From: Candidatus Nanohaloarchaea archaeon
GTDB taxonomy: Archaea; EX4484-52; DAOVKX01
DNA length: 18,741 nt
Assembly (NCBI GenBank): GCA_030631505.1
Contig: DAOVKX010000013.1
Coordinates: 1-18,741, forward strand
Reading direction: 5' to 3'
Shown: positions 14,497-18,741 of the stretch, piece by piece
Numbering within the stretch: position 1 is the first letter of the stretch
How the letters are laid out: every line of letters starts with the position of its first letter
The notes under the pieces: generated by a model
What the model saw: the letters and a program-made list of their open reading frames with translations, nothing else
What the model was told of the DNA's origin: nothing
The model's database searches: none
Position numbers and translations under genes: made by a program

Positions 14497-15069
14497 ATGA
14501 AGAAAACAAAAGGGATTTCAAAAGGGAAGAAAAAGAAAGTCTGGTATTCTTTAGTCTCACCTAAAATGTTTGGTGAGAAAGTGATTTTTGAAGTCGCGGC
14601 AAATGACAAGAGTCGCCTAAACAACAGGATTGTTGAAGTTTCGCTGAGCGAGTTAACCGGGAATTTCAAACATTACCACACAAATGTTAAGTTGAGGATA
14701 ACCGGGTTTGACGAGAACAAAGCCAAAACAGAATATATTGGCCAGCGGCTTCTGGATGACAAAATTGCAAGATTCATAAACCGGTGGCGGAGCAGGATAG
14801 ATTCCCTCGATGTCATTGAGACAACGGATGGGAAGAAGATAAGAATAAAAAGCATTATGGTTACAGGACGAAGGGTTAAGACCACAGTTAAAGATATGAT
14901 AAGAATGTCTGCTTCTGAAAAGATAAAAAAATATTTTGAAGGCAAGACACTTGAACAGATTGTTAATGATATAATCTCCGGAAAGGTTCAAAGAGTCATT
15001 TCAGGCGAGTGCGGTAAAATATATCCCCTGAGATTTGCTGAAGTCAGAAAGACTGAAGTTAAATTGTGA
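14497..15069 (+). CDS. rps3ae: 30S ribosomal protein eS1 (S3Ae)
   Basis: Encodes 190 residues of the archaeal/eukaryotic S3Ae (eS1) family, a small-subunit protein near the mRNA exit site. Characteristic segments are a basic N-terminus followed by KVWYSLVSPKMFGEK, the core SLSELTGNFKHYHTNVKLRI, FINRWRSRIDSLDV and VTGRRVKTTVKDMIRMSASEKIK. It starts 18 bases after the DHH gene stop and is probably cotranscribed with it. A weak purine-rich site (GTGAGAG) precedes the ATG. A hairpin with a T-run about 40 bp after the stop probably ends the operon. Confidence 0.96.
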   Translation: MKKTKGISKGKKKKVWYSLVSPKMFGEKVIFEVAANDKSRLNNRIVEVSLSELTGNFKHYHTNVKLRITGFDENKAKTEYIGQRLLDDKIARFINRWRSRIDSLDVIETTDGKKIRIKSIMVTGRRVKTTVKDMIRMSASEKIKKYFEGKTLEQIVNDIISGKVQRVISGECGKIYPLRFAEVRKTEVKL

Positions 15070-15081
15070 GGCAGATATGGA

Positions 15082-15110
15082 AAAACCGCTGGTTTTATTC
15101 CGGAGTTTTT
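15082..15110 (+). terminator. hairpin plus T-run after eS1
   Basis: AAAACC-GCT-GGTTTT (15082-15096) is a perfect 6-bp stem that can extend towards GGAA/TTCC, and TTTTT lies at 15106-15110. It lies 13-41 bp after the eS1 stop, a reasonable operon terminator. Confidence 0.45.
15098..15105. repeat. TTCCGGAG motif, copy 1
   Basis: First of three exact 8-bp copies (either strand) in the 407-bp gap 15070-15476, and followed at once by TTTTTATATATTTTA. Possible regulator site next to a TATA-like element. Confidence 0.35.
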
Positions 15111-15256
15111 ATATATTTTATGATACGAATTTCTTCTGTAAAAATTGCCTTTACTAAACTAAATTTTTACCTTTTTTACTAGTTGCTTTCTAAGTCTTTT
15201 TTTGGTTATTAATTCTATTGCTGTTTCACTTAATCAACTATGCTGTAATTATCCAA

Positions 15257-15264
15257 CTCCGGAA
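15257..15264. repeat. CTCCGGAA motif, copy 2 (reverse orientation)
   Basis: Exact reverse complement of copy 1, 11 bp before the TATA-like TTATATAA at 15275-15282. The same octamer also occurs inside the eS1 gene (14976-14983), so its specificity is uncertain. Confidence 0.35.
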
Positions 15265-15274
15265 TATGTAAAAC

Positions 15275-15282
15275 TTATATAA
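15275..15282 (+). promoter_or_regulatory. TATA-like element in the long intergenic gap
   Basis: TTATATAA would put a transcription start near 15303, at the left arm of the inverted repeat at 15301-15339. If used, the KaiC-like gene would have a leader of about 170 bases, or a separate small RNA would be made. Confidence 0.35.
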
Positions 15283-15300
15283 CAGACCTTTTTAATAGAG

Positions 15301-15339
15301 CCGATACAGGACTAAAAATACAATATAATCCTGTTACGG
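15301..15339. repeat. large imperfect inverted repeat
   Basis: Arms CCGATACAGGA (15301-15311) and TCCTGTTACGG (15329-15339) match at 9 of 11 positions around a 17-bp AT-rich spacer. As RNA it is a stem with a 2-nt internal loop; as DNA it could be an operator. It starts where the TATA element at 15275 would start transcription. Confidence 0.45.
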
Positions 15340-15366
15340 TGCTGACATTCTCAAAAGTTTAAAAAG

Positions 15367-15428
15367 CATTTTCCGGCCGGATTTACAGAACTGTCCACTG
15401 TTTTTGGGTGTAGCATCATTTTCCGGAG
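15367..15428. repeat. direct repeat CATTTTCCGG, with CCGGCCGG and TTCCGGAG copy 3
   Basis: CATTTTCCGG occurs at 15367-15376 and 15417-15426, exactly 50 bp apart. The first continues as CCGGCCGG, a palindrome; the second as TTCCGGAG (15421-15428), third copy of the gap's octamer, directly before the TATA-like AAATATAAA of the KaiC-like gene. Binding sites for a regulator of that gene are plausible. Confidence 0.4.
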
Positions 15429-15432
15429 TATT

Positions 15433-15441
15433 AAAATATAA
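15433..15441 (+). promoter_or_regulatory. TATA-like element of the KaiC-like gene
   Basis: AAATATAAA lies 36-44 bp before ATG 15477, giving a short leader of about 13 bases. This is the most likely main promoter of the ATPase/V4R operon. Confidence 0.45.
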
Positions 15442-15476
15442 ATACAGGGAATGAACAGATTATAAGCGGGATAAAA

Positions 15477-16148
15477 ATGTTTAAGATTGAAAGGATTGAA
15501 AGCGGAATTCCCGGTCTGGATAAACTGCTGAACGGGGGACTTCCAAAGCACAGCGTTGTTATGGTTACCGGGGGCGCAGGTACTGGAAAGACTATTTTTG
15601 TTTCCCAATATCTCTGGCATGGGTTAAAGAATGATGAGAACTGCCTCTTTATAACCCTTGAAGAAACTCCGAAGGAGATTAAGGCAGACTGCCTTCTTTT
15701 CGGGTGGGATTTTTCAAAATACGAGACTACAGGAAAACTTAAAATCACATATCATGACCCGTTTGAGATGACAGAGATAATAAACAGGTTATCTGACCTG
15801 ATTCAGGTCAATAAGATAAAGAGAGTAGTTATAGATTCTATAAGTTTATTCGGGCTGTACATGAAGGATGAGTACAAAACCAGAAAAACAATATATAAAT
15901 TGGTCCAGTCATTAAAAGAAACAGACTGCACTGCTATTGTTACCAGTGAAATGGGAGCAAATACAGGGGATTTTAGCACATATGGCGTGGAGGAGTTTGT
16001 TGTCGATGGCGTTATAATTCTGCATTATCTTGGCGTTGGCGAGGAGGCTTTCAGAAATGTTGAAATAAGGAAGATGAGAAGAACGAGCCATAAGACAGGC
16101 ACTTTCCCTTTCAGAATAACTGATAAGGGTATTGTTATTAGTAGATAG
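15477..16148 (+). CDS. KaiC-like RecA-superfamily ATPase, single domain
   Basis: Encodes 223 residues. It opens with the KaiC/RadA-like phrase RIESGIPGLDKLLNGGLPKH, then Walker A GGAGTGKT (32-39), the KaiC-type LEETPKEI with Glu62/Glu63, and Walker B VVID (117-120) followed by SISLFG. VEIRKMRRTSHKTGTFPFRI near the end is the usual KaiC C-terminal strand and loop. Archaeal single-domain KaiC-like proteins are signalling ATPases of mostly unknown role, sometimes linked to motility or stress; there is no KaiB or KaiA here. It is cytoplasmic. The V4R gene starts seven bases after its stop, so the pair is an operon and may act together. Confidence 0.92.
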   Translation: MFKIERIESGIPGLDKLLNGGLPKHSVVMVTGGAGTGKTIFVSQYLWHGLKNDENCLFITLEETPKEIKADCLLFGWDFSKYETTGKLKITYHDPFEMTEIINRLSDLIQVNKIKRVVIDSISLFGLYMKDEYKTRKTIYKLVQSLKETDCTAIVTSEMGANTGDFSTYGVEEFVVDGVIILHYLGVGEEAFRNVEIRKMRRTSHKTGTFPFRITDKGIVISR

Positions 16149-16155
16149 GGATAAT

Positions 16156-16716
16156 ATGTTTGAAATAGTAACAGAATTATTGTTACACCGCCAGATAAAA
16201 TTTGAGAAGGGAAAAATAGAGATGTTTGGAAGGCCTACTTCTTTACTTCCTACAGATTCTTTTGTGAATATTCTAAAAGAACTTGAAAAGATGAATAAAG
16301 AAAATGTAATTTATTTTGCAGGGAAAAAGTCAGGGGAGCTTTGGTTTAAGGACATGGGTAGAGCCTTTAAACTTGGAAGGAAAGATGTTATAAAATGGGG
16401 TTCTGATATAGTTACATTGGCTGGTTGGGGTGAAGCTATAATAACTGAGAGGGATGACAAGAAAAAGTTAATAGTTTTTAATTTGAGGGATTCCATAACA
16501 GTAAAATTGTATGGACCTTCTAAATATGCTGTTGACCACTTTTTCAGGGGTTTATTGTGCGGTGCTATGTGTTTTGTATATGGTACAAATATGGAGGCTG
16601 TTGAAACCAAGTGCAGGGCAAAAGGAGACTCTATCTGTGAAGTTGTTGTGAAACCAAAAAAGAGATTTGATTTTTCTGACCCGTTGGTTAAGAGACAGTT
16701 ATCAATTCCGAAATAA
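16156..16716 (+). CDS. V4R (4-vinyl reductase) domain sensor protein
   Basis: Encodes 186 residues from ATG 16156. TTG 16132 is in frame but would overlap the ATPase and lacks a Shine-Dalgarno; AGGGAT lies just before the ATG. Residues of about 118-166 match the V4R signature: FFRGLLCGAMCFVYG, then VETKCRAKGDSICEVVV with Cys153 and Cys161. V4R domains bind small, often hydrophobic ligands such as tetrapyrroles or aromatic compounds and occur in regulators; they are also related to TRAPP-type proteins. The N-terminal 110 residues belong to the same alpha/beta domain. Paired with the ATPase it probably acts as its ligand-sensing partner (inference). Its stop is 1 bp from the convergent UbiA stop. 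Confidence 0.88.
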   Translation: MFEIVTELLLHRQIKFEKGKIEMFGRPTSLLPTDSFVNILKELEKMNKENVIYFAGKKSGELWFKDMGRAFKLGRKDVIKWGSDIVTLAGWGEAIITERDDKKKLIVFNLRDSITVKLYGPSKYAVDHFFRGLLCGAMCFVYGTNMEAVETKCRAKGDSICEVVVKPKKRFDFSDPLVKRQLSIPK

Positions 16717-16717
16717 A

Positions 16718-17590
16718 TCAAATAATCACTGTTGTCAAACCATAAATTAATTGCATTAAAACTATAGTTAGCATGCTTATTGTGACGGTTTTTGATTGTG
16801 TGACTACGTTCTCTTCTTTCTGTCTGCGTAGTTCTTTTAGGAATGTTTTTACAAGAAAAAAGAAAAGCAAAAACGAAATTAATGTAGAATACAAAAATTT
16901 AGGATTGATTACACCTTTGAAACTTAAAGCCAACATACTGAGCAATAATAAAAAAATACATGATAAAACAAGATAAAGTGTTTTTTTAACTCCTACCTTT
17001 ATTGGGATTGAGCTTATTCTATGTTCTTTTTCTCCTTTAATATCTTCAATATCTTTGGTTGCCCCTATACTGAAAATCAAACCGCTAAAAAACACAAAAA
17101 ATACCCATGGAAACTGCTGATGGCCATATACTGACCAAGCACTGATAAATGGCGTTACTCCGTAAAGTGTTGCCCCGATCAAGGGTGAAGAAAGGGCAAA
17201 TTTCTTTAGGTGTATCTGTGGGATGGTATACAAAGTTGAAATGACAATAAAAAAACATAAAGGCAGTAAAAACATAATTTCTGTGAAAAATGCAGATATT
17301 ATGGAGCATGTGAACATGCTTAATGATAAATATTTTGCTTCCTTTACTGAAACTTTCCCTGAAGGTATTGGTCTATCTGGTTTGTTTATTTTGTCCAGTT
17401 CAGAGTCATGAATCATATTTAATGTGTTAAATCCAAGAAGCGCAAATGACAGTGAAATAACTGCTATGGTTAATGGAAGAACCTCCAGAGGAATGCCATT
17501 GTTGATTATTAATGCGGCAGAGAATGTACTGAAGACAGTTATTATTAAATAATGTGGTATTGTTAAGTCAGTAAAGGTTCGCAAATTCAT
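16718..17590 (-). CDS. ubiA: UbiA-family prenyltransferase (probably digeranylgeranylglyceryl-phosphate synthase)
   Basis: Encodes 290 residues with about nine hydrophobic helices. The first Asp-rich motif is NMIHDSELD (58-66) followed by PDRPIPSGKVS. The second is KDIEDIKGEKEHR (178-190) with SIPIKVG; Glu186 stands where Asp is often found. This spacing matches archaeal DGGGP synthase, which adds the second geranylgeranyl chain in ether-lipid assembly in the membrane, and also other UbiA enzymes such as menaquinone-pathway ones. The divergent geranylgeranyl-reductase-like gene supports the lipid role. A GAGGT directly touching the ATG is too close to serve as a ribosome binding site, so the transcript may be leaderless. 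Confidence 0.9.
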   Translation of the reverse strand: MNLRTFTDLTIPHYLIITVFSTFSAALIINNGIPLEVLPLTIAVISLSFALLGFNTLNMIHDSELDKINKPDRPIPSGKVSVKEAKYLSLSMFTCSIISAFFTEIMFLLPLCFFIVISTLYTIPQIHLKKFALSSPLIGATLYGVTPFISAWSVYGHQQFPWVFFVFFSGLIFSIGATKDIEDIKGEKEHRISSIPIKVGVKKTLYLVLSCIFLLLLSMLALSFKGVINPKFLYSTLISFLLFFFLVKTFLKELRRQKEENVVTQSKTVTISMLTIVLMQLIYGLTTVII

Positions 17591-17625
17591 ACCTCTATAT
17601 ATGTTTTAAATCATTAAATCATTTT
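17591..17625. promoter_or_regulatory. compact divergent promoter of ubiA and the reductase-like gene
   Basis: Only 35 bp separate the two start codons. TATATATG (17596-17603) lies about 26 bp before ATG 17626, giving leaderless expression of the reductase. On the other strand an ATTTAATGATTTAAAA stretch is about 25 bp before the ubiA ATG. Both promoters interlock, so expression is probably coordinated. Confidence 0.45.
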
Positions 17626-18699
17626 ATGAAAAAAAACAGCGGGGATATAAAAATTCTTGGTGCCGGAATTTCAGGCCTTAGCACAGCAATCTGTTTAGCC
17701 CAGGCAGGAAGAAAAGTAACGGTTTATGAGAAAAACAAGGTGGGTTTCAAAGAAAATATTTCTGCGGTCAGAAATTATGACCTTAGTATAAATGCTGTTG
17801 AGGAATTCGGGCAGTTAGGAATCGAAATTAATCCGTCAAACGAGATTAAAAAAGTAGTTAAATACTCACCCCTATACAAAACCGAAGAATTTTCCAACAA
17901 ACCGATATTTTATGTCCTTAAGCGTGGTGAGGATGAGGACTCACTGGACCAGCAATTATACAGGAAAGCACTTTCTTTGGGAGTGAGATTTAGTTTTACT
18001 TCTACTGTTGAGGAGATTGCAGATGTTGTGGCAACAGGTCCAAAACAAGCGAAGATATTTGGATATGGCTATATGTTTCCAAAATTAAATATAGATGACG
18101 AGTCATTACACATCTTTTATAATAATCATGTGGCTCCCAAAGGGTATGTATATGTTTTATCGGCGGGAAATAAATGCATTGTGCTTGCAGTAAGTTTTGA
18201 AAAACATACGTTTAAATTTTTGCCATTTAATTTGAACCAGTTTTTTAAAAGGAACAAAATAATCAAAGATATTATAGGAATCAATAAACCAATTAAAGAG
18301 GTTAGCGGGTTTGGAGATTATGACCTCCATGAAACCGCAAAATACGATGGCAGGCTTTATGTTGGTGAGGCTGCGGGGTTTCAGGATGCATCAAAGGGTT
18401 TTGGTGTGAGGTATGCCCTGCTAAGCGGATTTCTCGCTGCAAAGTCTATTCTTGAACATAAGGATTATGATGCGTTATGGAAAAAAACATTTGGCGATGA
18501 GTTAAAAGAAACTTTCAAACGAAGGAAAAAGTTAAACAAAATGAAAAACGAGGATTATGACAAACTGGTTAAAAAAATGGGCAAAAAAATAAATATAGAT
18601 AACTATGTTTCTATCACAAGAAAAAAGAAAGGCAGTTCTCATCATTCTCAGTTCAAATGGGGCGTTTTAAGAAACTATAGTAAAAAACACCAAAATTGA
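17626..18699 (+). CDS. FAD-dependent oxidoreductase, geranylgeranyl-reductase-like
   Basis: Encodes 357 residues. The N-terminal FAD fingerprint is ILGAGISGLSTAICLAQAGRK followed by an acidic strand end VTVYEKN. A second FAD motif near residues 244-270 reads RLYVGEAAGFQDASKGFGVRYA, then LLSGFLAAKSIL. This is the pattern of the GGR/FixC group, which saturates isoprenoid double bonds in archaeal ether lipids. It is shorter than the usual 390-450 residues, the middle substrate domain is reduced, and the last 70 residues form a Lys-rich tail (ETFKRRKKLNKMKNEDYDKL). It could instead be a diverged FAD oxidoreductase with another substrate. Divergent from ubiA across 35 bp. Confidence 0.82.
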   Translation: MKKNSGDIKILGAGISGLSTAICLAQAGRKVTVYEKNKVGFKENISAVRNYDLSINAVEEFGQLGIEINPSNEIKKVVKYSPLYKTEEFSNKPIFYVLKRGEDEDSLDQQLYRKALSLGVRFSFTSTVEEIADVVATGPKQAKIFGYGYMFPKLNIDDESLHIFYNNHVAPKGYVYVLSAGNKCIVLAVSFEKHTFKFLPFNLNQFFKRNKIIKDIIGINKPIKEVSGFGDYDLHETAKYDGRLYVGEAAGFQDASKGFGVRYALLSGFLAAKSILEHKDYDALWKKTFGDELKETFKRRKKLNKMKNEDYDKLVKKMGKKINIDNYVSITRKKKGSSHHSQFKWGVLRNYSKKHQN

Positions 18700-18708
18700 A
18701 ATCACTAA

Positions 18709-18727
18709 AAAATCACCTCGTGATTTT
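18709..18727 (+). terminator. hairpin after the reductase gene
   Basis: AAAATCAC-CTC-GTGATTTT is a perfect 8-bp inverted repeat with a 3-base loop, starting 10 bp after the stop and ending in TTTT. It looks like a terminator or a bidirectional end. The window ends 14 bp later, so its wider setting is unknown. Confidence 0.45.
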
Positions 18728-18741
18728 CGGTCGTTTTGTTG

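Noticed and set aside
15077..15157. 26-residue ORF right after eS1
   Set aside because: It overlaps the terminator-like hairpin and T-run, has no clear Shine-Dalgarno and its codons look like non-coding AT-rich sequence.
1..18741. CRISPR arrays, tRNA, rRNA or transposases
   Set aside because: No regularly spaced direct repeats, no cloverleaf or conserved rRNA segment, and no DDE or serine recombinase motif was seen.

Overview
The window is archaeal chromosomal DNA of low to moderate GC. The archaeal signs are: a threonyl-tRNA synthetase with the archaeal editing domain, the KEOPS kinase Bud32, the uS15 / DHH nuclease / eS1 (S3Ae) gene cluster, a UbiA-type prenyltransferase beside a geranylgeranyl-reductase-like flavoprotein (ether lipids), a KaiC-like ATPase, an archaeal type III (pilin-like) signal peptide, and TATA elements about 26 bp before many start codons. 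The lineage cannot be fixed from sequence alone. An uncultivated lineage (DPANN or Altiarchaeota-like) is my guess, at low confidence. No rRNA, tRNA, CRISPR array or transposase was seen.

Layout. (1) 1-3946: 3'-terminal nine-tenths of thrS; then a predicted lipoprotein gene whose reading frame is cut by one in-frame TAA at 2279-2281 and stays open to 3421; then a convergent membrane-anchored hypothetical gene. (2) 4007-7746: a tightly packed plus-strand operon of two paralogous alpha/beta hydrolases, homoserine dehydrogenase, a HAD-family hydrolase and Bud32. Start and stop codons overlap through most of it. (3) 7747-9789: a 680-residue surface protein on the minus strand, with a pilin-like leader, about 50 cysteines and a DUF3472-type C-terminal domain. 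(4) 9790-12400: an AT-rich, accessory-looking block with a small winged-helix regulator, two divergent lipoproteins (one with a DUF4352-like domain), a three-helix membrane protein and a 42-residue ORF. (5) 12559-15069: the conserved uS15 - RecJ/GAN-like DHH - eS1 block, visibly richer in GC. (6) 15070-15476: a 407-bp non-coding gap with repeated TTCCGGAG motifs, a large imperfect inverted repeat and several TATA-like elements. (7) 15477-16716: a KaiC-like single-domain ATPase coupled to a V4R-domain protein. (8) 16718-18699: divergent UbiA prenyltransferase and geranylgeranyl-reductase-like genes.

Architecture. All three convergent gene pairs meet with gaps of 0, 0 and 1 bp between stop codons. 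Three divergent pairs share compact promoters of 35 to 73 bp. The wHTH/lipoprotein intergenic region holds two perfect inverted repeats placed on the two predicted TATA boxes, a good candidate for an autoregulated switch. Several genes use a GTGAT Shine-Dalgarno core 3-4 nt before ATG. This creates false upstream GTG starts, and I moved the starts accordingly.
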